DNA of 64,000 nucleotides from a virus: IMG/VR virus record IMGVR_UViG_3300020204_000007, positions 1 to 64,000 of that record; one strand, 5' to 3'. Shown piece by piece: positions 9,288 to 19,900 of this stretch (position 1 is its first letter; each line of letters starts with the position of its first letter). The notes under the pieces were generated by a model. It saw only the letters and a program-made list of their open reading frames with translations, ran no database searches and was not told where the DNA came from. The position numbers and the translations under genes were made by a program.

Positions 9288-9530
9288 TTAATTTTTCATT
9301 TCTACGTTCAGTTTAACATCAATACCAGATTCAGATTCTAACATTTTCTTTTTAGCTAAAACCCAATCCGGCCCTAATTTTATTTCGCATTTTTTCCATT
9401 CACTTATTTCTTGAATTCCGCCATTTTCAAAATATAAAACCATTTTGTCCTGAGTTGATTCATATACATGACCAATTACATTCATTTTTTTCCAGAACCA
9501 TTTTTTCCTATATTTGAAAATATATCTCAT
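9288..9530 (-). CDS. Hypothetical protein, 80 aa, in tail operon
   Basis: Small basic protein (MRYIFKYRKKWFWKKMNVIGHVYES...) with a compact look: a basic aromatic N-terminus, then alternating strands (KMVLYFENGGIQEISEWKKCEIKLG). The start overlaps the end of the 513-residue fibre gene by four bases (ATGA) and follows GAGGG, so it is probably translated by coupling. The family is not recognised. Its length and location would suit a small chaperone or adaptor for the preceding fibre, which is inference. Confidence 0.75.
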   Translation of the reverse strand: MRYIFKYRKKWFWKKMNVIGHVYESTQDKMVLYFENGGIQEISEWKKCEIKLGPDWVLAKKKMLESESGIDVKLNVEMKN

Positions 9531-11068
9531 TTTACCCTCATAATATATAGAGCAGTAATATATTTAGGTTCTGTTGACGCAGAATTTGTCGTTGGAGACG
9601 CTCCGCCTGTTGTCATGTCATTACGCCCATCTAATCCGCCACCATGAGTGGTTCTTGGCTGAATCCAGTGACGGTGCCAATCTACATGATGCCAGTGCGA
9701 ACCAGCGCCATCAATTCCAAACTCTCTTGAAGACGGTGGATCGCGTTCGCCTCGAATGTAATAGTAATTGCTAGTTCGGTCACCAGATCCATCTGGGAAA
9801 CCTGTAGATGCTACGTTTTCGGTATTGTGCCAGTGCCATCCGGCATCATTAGTACGGGCTCCATAGCCATAATAATCTTGGTATGTATTACCCGACCCAT
9901 CACCATATGGATAATGACCCCATTGAGAACCGTCATTTGACCAATGCGCACCATAATAATGATAATGGCCAGGAGATGTATGAGTATGGTTTGGGGTCGT
10001 GTGTTGGTGCGTGTTGCTACCACCTGTGGCATTAGAAGTTAAATTGCCCTTCAAAAATACATCATTATTAATATTAGGAATAGTTCTTCCGTTTAATGGA
10101 CTAGTTGCATCGGCAATCACTTGACCATTGCACCGCACATAACCAAAAACATCGGCGGCAGTAGTTGCAACACAAGAATACGCACCAGTTAGCGCAGGCA
10201 CGGTTGCAATAACTGCGCCTAGCGGTACAAATCCTACTCCAGAAGCTGTACCGTTAATAGTGATTGAACCATTAATAGTAACGCTGCCATTTGTTGTTAG
10301 CGTTCCATTTGTTGTTAATGTTCCATTTGTAACAAATGTGCCTGTAGTAGTGGTATCGTTTAATGTTTTATTATTAATTATTTGCGAATTTGTTGTACCA
10401 ACAAATGTATCTGTATTATCGGGCAGAGTCCAAATTCTATTAGAACTGGCTTGCGACACAATTTTATGCGTAAACGCTGAACTACTTGCTTCTAATGAGA
10501 TAACACCTAATTTATTTGGAGATTTAAATAACCATTCGTTTCTATCTGAAGAAATTTTTATATATGCAGTAATTGCAGAATTTTCTTCAATTTCAAAACC
10601 AGAACCAGATGCAGAGGCAATCAAACCATTTTTATTTAATGTGATTAATTTATCAAAAATTTCTGTATCGGTTGATTGAATTTTATTAACAGTGCCATAT
10701 AAATTAACAGTTGTCCCAACTTTACCAATATTTATTGTTGAAGCTGAAATAGTCCCTAAATTAAGAATATTGCCGTCTGATTCGACTGAGCCGGCATTTT
10801 GGATTATAAGATTTTTGGAATATGTATTATTCCAAAATAATAAAGAAGATCCTAAATTAACTGATAAAGTAGAATTAGGTTCTATCGATGTCAAACTACG
10901 ACCATTAAATGAAATAAGATCGGCTGATGAATTTCCTAAATCTACATTTGCATTAAAGAATGCGTTATTTTGAAAAAATACTTGAGAATCAAAATTTGCA
11001 GAACCAGTGACATCTAGATGATGACTAGTCGGATTTTTACCAATTCCTACCCTGCTTATAATTCTCAT
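9527..11068 (-). CDS. Short tail fibre, gp12-like, with histidine-rich tip, 513 aa
   Basis: Residues 1-30 share the attachment module of the 1051-residue fibre (SRVGIGK.P...LDV.G). The middle contains a run of G-T-L-T-T-N / S-V/I-T-I-N repeats (about 240-275). Residues about 275-350 are a collar-type domain (PLGAVIATVP, GYVRCNGQ, SPLNGRTIPNIN, VFLKGN), and this is followed by a tip extremely rich in histidine, tyrosine and tryptophan, with many H-x-H pairs (THQHTTPNHTHTSPGHYHYYGAHW and SHWHHVDWHRHW). In T4 gp12 and gp37, H-x-H pairs bind Zn or Fe inside the trimer needle. It ends ITALYIMRVK. AAGGTGAG precedes the ATG. The family call is confident; the metal is inferred. Confidence 0.88.
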   Translation of the reverse strand: MRIISRVGIGKNPTSHHLDVTGSANFDSQVFFQNNAFFNANVDLGNSSADLISFNGRSLTSIEPNSTLSVNLGSSLLFWNNTYSKNLIIQNAGSVESDGNILNLGTISASTINIGKVGTTVNLYGTVNKIQSTDTEIFDKLITLNKNGLIASASGSGFEIEENSAITAYIKISSDRNEWLFKSPNKLGVISLEASSSAFTHKIVSQASSNRIWTLPDNTDTFVGTTNSQIINNKTLNDTTTTGTFVTNGTLTTNGTLTTNGSVTINGSITINGTASGVGFVPLGAVIATVPALTGAYSCVATTAADVFGYVRCNGQVIADATSPLNGRTIPNINNDVFLKGNLTSNATGGSNTHQHTTPNHTHTSPGHYHYYGAHWSNDGSQWGHYPYGDGSGNTYQDYYGYGARTNDAGWHWHNTENVASTGFPDGSGDRTSNYYYIRGERDPPSSREFGIDGAGSHWHHVDWHRHWIQPRTTHGGGLDGRNDMTTGGASPTTNSASTEPKYITALYIMRVK

Positions 11069-11072
11069 TTTC

Positions 11073-13355
11073 TCACCTTAAATGCCTTGTAAACATTACT
11101 GTCAATGATTGGGAACCATCTGGTGTAGAATCAAGAGTTACTCCAGTGTTAGTTTGAGTTCCACCAATCCACACATTTTGGCCCGAAGAAGTAATTCTAG
11201 TATTCCAGATAAAGTCTGTTGTATTTCTTAAAAATCCATGATTAACAGACGTTGTTGTAGATATACTAGTTGTTACTCCTGTAATAATTTTAGTCAAATC
11301 TCTTTGCAAGGCAAGACCTTCTACTTGTATAACAGAACCGTCAAAAAATTGAAGACTGGTTATACCATTAACTGTAGCTCTTCTTGCAAGAAGAAGAACA
11401 TTTTTGTTTCGTAAATCTCTCACTGGATTTTTTGAAGCTGGTAAAATTTGATAAGTATCTTCAGCATAACCTGCGTCGTAAATATCTACAACTCCAGAAG
11501 TTAGACTAACTGGTGTAGATGTTGAATCATCATTTAACCTAACCCAAAGTCCATCACCATCATTAGCAAAATTCAATGATGCAGAATCAATAGTAAATGT
11601 ATGCCACGCGTCGGCATTATTTAATCCAACGCTAACTAAATTATTAGTTTTGCGTTTTTGTATAGTGATTAAATTACTATTTAATGAAGAAAAAACACCG
11701 GAGTTATTTATTTCAATGCCATGATTTAATTTTAAAAATAAATTTGGAATGCTTCTTACCGGGGAAGAATCCGCATCTTCCATCAAAGGAACTTCTTCCC
11801 CAGGCTGCATGACTCCATAATTTCTTAATTGAAACAAATTACCTTTTCTTCGGCCTAAAAAATACATGTTGATATCATCAACAGGGAGAATCAAAGGAGA
11901 AGCATCAACACTTTGAACTTTTAAGCCCTGAGAATCAGAAGTGACAAATAAATCTGATAATTGATATCTTTGCCTAAACCATCTAAATGGTTCTGTTGAT
12001 GGCACATCGATGGGGTATTCAATAATCAAGCCAGTGGTAATGCTAGTAGCTACGCGCCCACTAGTAGTGTAAACAATGCCGCCTTCTACAATTCCAGTCA
12101 CTCGATTGTATTGATAATAATCATCACCAAGTTTTCTGATATAATCACCAATTGCTACACCAGTAAAATCGCCTTCTTGGCCAGATACTGTTACATTTTG
12201 TGCCGGTGGAGAAGCAATTAATAATGTTTCTACGCCCCATTTTACACTGTTACCACTTGATTCGGTAGGAATTTTTTCTCGATCTAATTTAACAAAAAAA
12301 GCAGCGTTGTCTGGAATAACTGCAGTAAAATCAGTATCTGAATATACACGATTTGTAAATGGATTGATGAATGTTCCGCCTAGTTCCCACTTAATTGGTC
12401 CATAATTCATGGTCAAAGATAAAGGAGCGGAGGAAGAAGACAATGATCGACTTTTTAATGCGGTACCAGTCCAAGTTAATGTACGGCCATCAGTTGATGG
12501 CACAAAGGCCGTTGCATTTGGATTCAAAAACAAAAGACTTGGAATAGTTTTTCCGGCAATCGGCGTATACCAGCTAGCAGAACCTTTCATTTCTGCTATC
12601 AAAGTCATGACTGCGTCCATCCATTCTTTTAAATTAGTTAATGCTTTATCATTGATTGCACCATTTGCATCTTGGTAATAATATGGATTTTCTGTTGTAA
12701 ATTGATTTAAATAGATGGAAGACGCGGGTAAAGCATTTTCTGCTCGATTGGAAGACCAATTAAATTTTTTATAAGGGCTTGGTAGAGCTCCACCACTACC
12801 TAATCTGAAAAATAAATCTCGGGCATCTGAAATATTAATAACATTTGTGCTATCTGTTTTTAAAATAGCGATTGGTATTGCATCTACTGAAAATCCTTCA
12901 GTATTATATCGTAGTTGGAGTTTGATGATAGATTGAAAATCAACAGAAGCGTTGAATTCTTGACCTGCTGGATTTTGATCATTAGTATTACTAGGATCAA
13001 AAAATGCGGCAGAAATTGGTGTAGTTGTTACCCTTTCTACAAAAGCTTCAATAAACACTTTTTCTGTGCTGGGAGGAACATTAATAATTTCGTCTTCTGC
13101 ATCTGGTAAGCCATAAAAAAATGAAGCTTCATTATCAAGAGGCAATAAAACTACAGCGTTAGAAATTTTAACAGTTACCGTAAACCCGTTAAGAGCGGTA
13201 ACTTCTAGTCCTTTGACAACATAATTTTTTTCTAATCCATTAAAAACATAGGCAAAAGCGCGTAAATCAAATGCGTTAAAAGAATCTGTGGCAACCATAT
13301 GTTGCAGATCTAATCTTTGTTGTGAAAGATAATTAACCCTGCTCAAAATTGCCAT
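11073..13355 (-). CDS. Baseplate/tail-fibre attachment protein, 760 aa
   Basis: Large structural protein with N-terminus MAILSRVNYLSQQRLDLQHM, then a mixed alpha/beta region with YVVKGLEVTALNGFTVTVKIS (about 45-65) of the sort seen in wedge and fibre-connector proteins, and a C-terminal beta region ending in GSQSLTVMFTRHLR. No catalytic motif, signal peptide or coiled coil is evident. AGGTGA precedes the ATG. It is encoded between the wedge protein (13366-16911) and the gp12-like fibre, so it may join fibres to the baseplate. The exact T4 counterpart could not be assigned by eye. Confidence 0.75.
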   Translation of the reverse strand: MAILSRVNYLSQQRLDLQHMVATDSFNAFDLRAFAYVFNGLEKNYVVKGLEVTALNGFTVTVKISNAVVLLPLDNEASFFYGLPDAEDEIINVPPSTEKVFIEAFVERVTTTPISAAFFDPSNTNDQNPAGQEFNASVDFQSIIKLQLRYNTEGFSVDAIPIAILKTDSTNVINISDARDLFFRLGSGGALPSPYKKFNWSSNRAENALPASSIYLNQFTTENPYYYQDANGAINDKALTNLKEWMDAVMTLIAEMKGSASWYTPIAGKTIPSLLFLNPNATAFVPSTDGRTLTWTGTALKSRSLSSSSAPLSLTMNYGPIKWELGGTFINPFTNRVYSDTDFTAVIPDNAAFFVKLDREKIPTESSGNSVKWGVETLLIASPPAQNVTVSGQEGDFTGVAIGDYIRKLGDDYYQYNRVTGIVEGGIVYTTSGRVATSITTGLIIEYPIDVPSTEPFRWFRQRYQLSDLFVTSDSQGLKVQSVDASPLILPVDDINMYFLGRRKGNLFQLRNYGVMQPGEEVPLMEDADSSPVRSIPNLFLKLNHGIEINNSGVFSSLNSNLITIQKRKTNNLVSVGLNNADAWHTFTIDSASLNFANDGDGLWVRLNDDSTSTPVSLTSGVVDIYDAGYAEDTYQILPASKNPVRDLRNKNVLLLARRATVNGITSLQFFDGSVIQVEGLALQRDLTKIITGVTTSISTTTSVNHGFLRNTTDFIWNTRITSSGQNVWIGGTQTNTGVTLDSTPDGSQSLTVMFTRHLR

Positions 13356-13365
13356 TAATTTTCAC

Positions 13366-16300
13366 CTATTCTTGAAAAGGAGCAATACCAGGATCTTCAT
13401 ATTTTAAGTCAGGTAATTGCACTTTTATATTTAATTTTACTCCAACACTTACTAAAGTTTGCAGAGTTTGTTGAAGTGTAACTCGCACTTGTGTTGCACC
13501 TGTAATATACACCGGATATTGTTTTCCGCCTATGCCAATCTCTGGAGCAGATGGTTTGCTGATAACTCGAATATATGAATTTGCTGAATGCGAATTTTTA
13601 AACACATAAGCCGGATCAATTTTTAATTGAGCTGGATTACCTGGAATTGCCAAATCATATTTTATAGGCCCTTCTTGTAAAGAATTACCAAAATTAATAA
13701 TGCAAAATCCAGACGATGGCAAATTTTCTGTAGAATCAATATATAAAATACCAGGAGATTCAAATGAAACAATTGGTCGTTCTAGTCTAGAAAAATTTGC
13801 AGATATTGTATACGGAGAAATTTTCCCAGTAACATCGTATAAATACGACCCAACAATATTTTGGTTTTCTGGAATAGAGGCAGAGGCTAAAAATAATGTT
13901 GCATTCTTAAAAAAGTTATTTCTATTCCATTGACTTAATGGTTTTGGCATATAATATCTAAATTCTTCGCCACCAAAAACACCAGACCGACGACATTTAC
14001 CATCACGAATAATAACCCAAGTACTGGGGTCTATTGGATTATAATCTAATGGAACGCCAATATTTGATTTAAAATAAACAAATTTGTCTTCTTGGCTATG
14101 AACTTGTAGATAAATAGTTTTCAAGTAGGTTGCAATACCAAATCTAGAAATTGGAATAAATCCAAAATCTAATAATTTAACTATTGAACCGTTTGTAAAT
14201 TTTGCATAACCTCTAGAAATACGATCTGGAAACTCAAAGGCAATATCGGTTTTTCGAGAGGCGTCTGGTTTAAATATTACGTTAAATCCAAAAATCCATG
14301 CACCATTATATTTAATAGGCGCTCCAAGCGGACCATCATTTGCAGTCGGTGTTGCTACTTTAAATACTGTAGGTGTTGCTAAACTTGGGTTAAATCCACT
14401 TCTTAATCTCAGGCGAGTATCAGAAATAATTGAGGCAACTTCTCTGTTTTGAGTTGTAGACAAGATAATTAAATCATTTGGTTTGACTTCAGATAAAAAT
14501 TTTGTACCAACACCGTAAACGTTTTTTCCAACCGATGTAATAGTGCCTGAACCATATGGCGCAGGGCCAGTTCCTAAAATTTCAAATGAGAATTTTTCTT
14601 TATCTAGAGTACGTCTTACTTTATGCAATTTATTGATATCATCACGTAATAATTTTCCGTTGACAGATTCAACGGGATTAAAATAACTCGCCATCATAAA
14701 AATATCTACATACAACGTTTCTGTAGTATTCATATAACTTAATTGAAATTGAGTGTCGCTTTGAATTCCAACATTATCTTTAAAAAAGATTCTTGGGCCT
14801 TCAAAAATAGAATGCGGCTGCAAATTCATAGAATTAGCTGGCGGCCTAATTCTAATTTCTGTAATTAGATTATTAGAAAATAAATTATGAATAATTGTAA
14901 TTGTGTTTTCGCTATTTGGAGAAGCTGGTAATGGCAAATTAATAGAAACAATTCTAGTAAAATTAGCAAAGACATGTTGATAGTCAAGAACGTAAGTATT
15001 AACATTTGCTAATGATTGATGCGGCGCTGAGGTAAATTTTACAGTATTCACATCATCAACAATTCTAATACCGTGCAAATTAGAATTAGTATCTGCATCT
15101 GCCATCATGAAAGATGTATATATAGTATTAAAATTATGAGTGTATGTAGTTGTTGTATCTGAGCTAGGATATGTATTGGGTCCAATAGATCTGGTGACTT
15201 CGCCGGCTACAACATCTGGATTCATTGAACACATTACAGCTCTTACGAATCTTTCATCTGGCGTTGGAATACAACGCAGCAATGTACTATTATCTGGATC
15301 TTCTGGATCTGGAAGATAATTAAAATAATATTTTTCTTGAGTTAATTCATCGATAAATTGAATATAAAGTAATTGTGTATCCATTCCATTTTCAAATGAA
15401 ACTTCATCCGCATCTGGCGGAATTCTAATATTTTTTATTGTTTTATGTTTAAAAATAGGCTGGTCAAGATTTACATCTTCAAATTTGACTTCTTCAATAT
15501 TTTCTAAATTATGGTTTAAACGTGGTGTGTCAATTATTAATTCTGAATTATCAAGATAACCATTAATAGGATCTTTCATTTGAACAGATTCAAATGCCAC
15601 CCCACATTCAGTGGCTGATAAATATGGTGTGCTATTTTGAATAGCTTCGTCAATAACTAATTCTTGAGTATTTCCAGACGGAACGTTTTTGTTATTATAA
15701 TAAAAATATTTTTGTATAAATCCATTAGAAAATCTAGCCGAGCGAAGAGCTACAACTCCAGAATCTGGAAAAGAGTTTGGAAACGGAATAATTAATTTAG
15801 ATGGGTTAATATCTAATAATTGAGCAGTTTGGTTTCTAAACCTAGATGCTCCTTCTTGTTTTTTTCTTACAATAGGGGGAATTACTGGAATATTAACATC
15901 TACAATTCCTGATCGAGCTTCAGAAACGTATGCAAAAAGATCGTTTGTGAAAATAGTGCGAAAATCTTTTGTTGTGATCGCAAAATTTGAAGATTCAGAT
16001 TGAGTAAAATTTACATTTGTATATAAAAAATTAAATGTTTTTATTTCAAAATAATCATAACCGCAATTAATTATTTCATAAGTTCCATTTAATTTTGAAA
16101 ATTCAACAAATGTTGAATCAACTAAATTAGAAATAGAAATATGATCCCCAATATCAAGTATTGGTAAATTTGGATTTGGTCCACCAATCCATGTGAATCG
16201 AACTACGTCAGAATAAATTGCGTCAGAATAATGATTTACGCGCCACTCTGTTCCTACAGAACTGCATGAATCTTTATATCCTTCAAATTTTAATTTATTT

Positions 16301-16911
16301 TGTACTGATCCGCCAATTACTTTGATTTTAGCAGAAATGCCAAAATCTCTACTTACAATACGAACTCCACTTTTCCTTGTTGTTTTATTTGTAACAATAT
16401 CTGCATACAGTTCTGGAACCTGAGCATTTATTGTGCTGGCAATTTGTGCTGCAGAAATATTTGAAATATCATTAAATTTATCTGCAGAAAATAAAATACT
16501 AAAAACGCCAGACTCTGTTTGTACTAATAATGTGTCTTTATCTGATAAATTAAATGGTTCAGAAATAGTACTAGAAACAGTTGGATGAAGGACTGCGGAA
16601 CCATAAAAAACTTCAATAATTTTATTTAATGTAGGAACAGATTGTTTTGGAGCAAAAATTGAAGGGAGAGCCAATTGCCGAAAAGAGTTTTGGTCTAATC
16701 CAGAGTTTTGTGAAATAGAAAAATTATATCTATTGGCAAGACTTGTTAAAAACCCACTTTCTGCAGTAGTTAGAAATAATTGTTTTCTGGCTTGAGAAAG
16801 CTGCTCAATAACAAAAGTATCACCAGTCGCAATTGCTTGCAGCAGACCTCTTAATGTAGTCTGCTCTTCTTTTAAGAATGAGTCTGGCAGAAAATCAAAA
16901 ACAGAACTCAC
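13366..16911 (-). CDS. Baseplate wedge protein, 1181 aa (GTG start)
   Basis: The start is a GTG at 16909-16911 behind GAGGA, and it overlaps the stop of the J-like gene by four bases (GTGA). The N-terminus (MSSVFDFLPDSFLKEEQTTLRGLLQAI...) resembles wedge or tail-protein-I-type proteins that follow baseplate J genes: a helical region to about residue 110 (SGFLTSLANRYNFSIS), then long beta-domain arrays. Possible carbohydrate- or fibronectin-like beta domains lie between residues 600 and 1100, but no signature is clear. Gene order after the J-like gene supports a wedge role. Much longer than phage P2 gpI; size resembles T4 gp7 (about 1030 aa), though I cannot show homology. Confidence 0.75.
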   Translation of the reverse strand: MSSVFDFLPDSFLKEEQTTLRGLLQAIATGDTFVIEQLSQARKQLFLTTAESGFLTSLANRYNFSISQNSGLDQNSFRQLALPSIFAPKQSVPTLNKIIEVFYGSAVLHPTVSSTISEPFNLSDKDTLLVQTESGVFSILFSADKFNDISNISAAQIASTINAQVPELYADIVTNKTTRKSGVRIVSRDFGISAKIKVIGGSVQNKLKFEGYKDSCSSVGTEWRVNHYSDAIYSDVVRFTWIGGPNPNLPILDIGDHISISNLVDSTFVEFSKLNGTYEIINCGYDYFEIKTFNFLYTNVNFTQSESSNFAITTKDFRTIFTNDLFAYVSEARSGIVDVNIPVIPPIVRKKQEGASRFRNQTAQLLDINPSKLIIPFPNSFPDSGVVALRSARFSNGFIQKYFYYNNKNVPSGNTQELVIDEAIQNSTPYLSATECGVAFESVQMKDPINGYLDNSELIIDTPRLNHNLENIEEVKFEDVNLDQPIFKHKTIKNIRIPPDADEVSFENGMDTQLLYIQFIDELTQEKYYFNYLPDPEDPDNSTLLRCIPTPDERFVRAVMCSMNPDVVAGEVTRSIGPNTYPSSDTTTTYTHNFNTIYTSFMMADADTNSNLHGIRIVDDVNTVKFTSAPHQSLANVNTYVLDYQHVFANFTRIVSINLPLPASPNSENTITIIHNLFSNNLITEIRIRPPANSMNLQPHSIFEGPRIFFKDNVGIQSDTQFQLSYMNTTETLYVDIFMMASYFNPVESVNGKLLRDDINKLHKVRRTLDKEKFSFEILGTGPAPYGSGTITSVGKNVYGVGTKFLSEVKPNDLIILSTTQNREVASIISDTRLRLRSGFNPSLATPTVFKVATPTANDGPLGAPIKYNGAWIFGFNVIFKPDASRKTDIAFEFPDRISRGYAKFTNGSIVKLLDFGFIPISRFGIATYLKTIYLQVHSQEDKFVYFKSNIGVPLDYNPIDPSTWVIIRDGKCRRSGVFGGEEFRYYMPKPLSQWNRNNFFKNATLFLASASIPENQNIVGSYLYDVTGKISPYTISANFSRLERPIVSFESPGILYIDSTENLPSSGFCIINFGNSLQEGPIKYDLAIPGNPAQLKIDPAYVFKNSHSANSYIRVISKPSAPEIGIGGKQYPVYITGATQVRVTLQQTLQTLVSVGVKLNIKVQLPDLKYEDPGIAPFQE

Positions 16912-19900
16912 AATAGAACATCCTCTGGTTTTGAAATACGAGGAACTTCAAAACTTCCTACTTTAATAACACCTTCGTTAGCTATCGGTAAAGTAAAATC
17001 AATTTGTACATTTTTAACACCAGGAACTTCTTGTACATGTTTTATGATTTCACTAACTACAACTTCTTTGCCAACTCCCAAAGCATTTATATAAGAAGTA
17101 ATTGCAGATTTAACTGGATTTTTGATTGAATTCAAAGAAATACCATCTTTTGAATCAACAGTTAATGCTATCTGAATACTCTTAATTAGTGGCGCTGAAA
17201 CTTCAATTGATGTTCCAGCGGCTCGAACTCCTGGGTAGGCAATTATGTTAGACGGAAGGCCATCAAGAACGCGATGGGCTTCTGCAATTAATTCCGTGTA
17301 ATATTTGTAACCATCTACACCAACAGTCGTTGATTCATCAAAATCTAGTTTATGCAAACATTTTATTTTTGTATTGAATGCCGGACTGAGTTTATATGCA
17401 GATGTTTGCGGCATCAAATATAATTCAGCATCATTTTGAATTGCGTTATGGTGAGCGTATCCAGAAACCCATCTATATGATTTAAATGGGACAGATTCTT
17501 GAAAAAGAATTGCATTTTTTGAATTTGCTAAAAATAAAGTTTTAGAAACGCTTGTTGCATTTGGAATAATTGCTTCAACAAATAAATCAAATTCATTATT
17601 CAGGCCAATTTTTGTTATTGTCCAAGAACCGATCAACGATGTATCAAACCATGTTGGAGTTCCTGGACTAGCGTTTTTAATTATTAAAATATCATTCTCA
17701 AAAACAGAATCAGAATCCCAAATGCGAATGTGGCGTTTATCTGCGGTATTCTGAGAATGCGTATCGTTAATTGGACCAGATTGCCATTTTAAATTACCAA
17801 CCGCACCATCGGCATTAATTTCAGTATTTCCAAGAGCCAAAATTTCTGCTACTGCATTATCATTTTTAATGATGAAAATATTTTTGCCATTATGAGCGAC
17901 AATTCTAAATTTTCCTCGATTTTGAATTGCAAATGCTTCTGAAAAATAAATCCAATCGTCTGTGCTAACAGAAAGATCACGAAGTTGCATATCTTCGTGA
18001 GAAGAAAAAGAAAAATCTACGTAAACAAATCCATTTCCTAATGGTTTAATTCTGTAATAAACAGATTCATCATTAGAAATTTTCCAATCTGAAGAAATTT
18101 TAGGCACTCCAGATTTATAATTTGTTTTTATATTTTTTTCGTTTTTAAGCATTGGCACAAACATAAACTCTGTAGTTTCTCTATTCAGACCAATACCAGA
18201 TACATTGATTTCATCGTCCATAATATTTGTTCTAGAAGTCTGAACGTAAATATCATTTAAATTTTTTGCAACAATTCTAAATCTTCCGTTATTGGAAGAT
18301 TTTATAAAACCAGAAATAGAAACAACATCACCGACAGAAAAATCTGATTGATTGTTGAGTGGGCCTATTTTGATAAAACCTGTATATATTCCAGAAGATT
18401 GGTAGATTGCAGACATTGTCCCAGAATCAATAGTGTTTCTTGCTACAACAGTTTCTGTTGTAATATTTGGAGCAATTACATAAATGATTTTTTCATCTTC
18501 AATATGCACTACCGGATAACCAATATACTTTCCTGTTTCATCTTCAATAGGAGAAATACATTGATTATTTGTATTAAATATAGATGTATAGTTGCATAAA
18601 AACGGAGAAGTTGTTGATTGCGATCCGCGAAGAATAAGCATATCTCCAACTTTTGCGTTGAATACGCCAGAACCGCTTGTAACTTGTAATTTTGCAATTG
18701 CAGAATTCACTTTTGTAATTTCGACAGTTTCACCACCAATAATACCGCTTTGGGATTTTCTAAAAACAAAACGACCATTATTCGGACTAGGGCGAGAGTA
18801 TGCTACTCCCGTGGAAATTTTAAACCAAGTTTCAATATCCGGAGAGTTATTGGGTGTGATTTTTGAGTCTAACGTAGATGCGCTTGGCTGAGTTCTGTAT
18901 GCTTTATAAATCGGCGCTGGAATAAGATTATAAACTTCAACAAATGAACCACGCGGCATTGATTGTGCTAAAGAAAAATCTGTTCTAATTTTAACAGAGC
19001 TATCTTGTCTTGATGCAGAGGTTTTGGCGCTTGCAATCACTGAATTTGCAGTAACACCTGTAATTTTGACTGCGCCAGAAGAACCTAGATTATAAGAATT
19101 GAATTGAATATAATATTCATCTTGAATACGTGAAATTTCTGCCTGAATATCTAAAGGACTAATTGCAGTAAATCTAAGCCACCGTTCAAGCGCTTTTGCC
19201 ATTCCTGGAATCAAAATGCACTCTTGGTCTGCATATACAGAACTAAATCCTGTATTTAATATTTTCTGCTGAGATGGTAATGGAGCATCATCATATTGTA
19301 CCAACGCTGTAATTTTATTATCTATGGGCGAGTAGGTATGTATGTGTGCAATGCATCCAAAAGGCGCTCTGGCTGAATGATAATAATTACTATTTAAAAT
19401 AGAAGTTAAATCATTTCGTGCCGTAGTATTACCATGAGTATGGTACGTTGGATATTTAACAATTTTTGTTTTATCTGTAGTTTCAGTGACATCAATGGTA
19501 AAAACAGGATTGTCAACGTAGTATTCTTGACATTTATCAAGAATGTCTTGGATAGTTTTTGGTTCCAACGTATATGTCTGAATTGGTGCATAATCAGAAA
19601 TATAGCTAACTGGCGTATAAGAATTCATTCTAATACCAGGCGCAGAAACTACAACAGTATCTGGATCTGGTGTTTCGATAACTAAATAAGAACCTGAATA
19701 TAGTTCTGTACCACCAATATTTAAAATATCGCCAATAACAAATGCACCAGATAAGTTAATAGAAATTGCGCTAATAGTGAATTTAACAATGTTTGCGCCA
19801 GTTGGGCTTGTATAATCTGATGGCGTAATAGTATATGATCCAGTATATTGCGTTCCTAAAACTGCTGGTCCAGAACATAATGTACATGTAATAACTAAAA

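Noticed and set aside
10260-10679. 139-codon plus-strand frame with a VPFVVNVPFV pattern
   Set aside because: It lies opposite the TTNGTLTTNG repeats of the fibre gene. It is hydrophobic by mirror composition and has no start signals.
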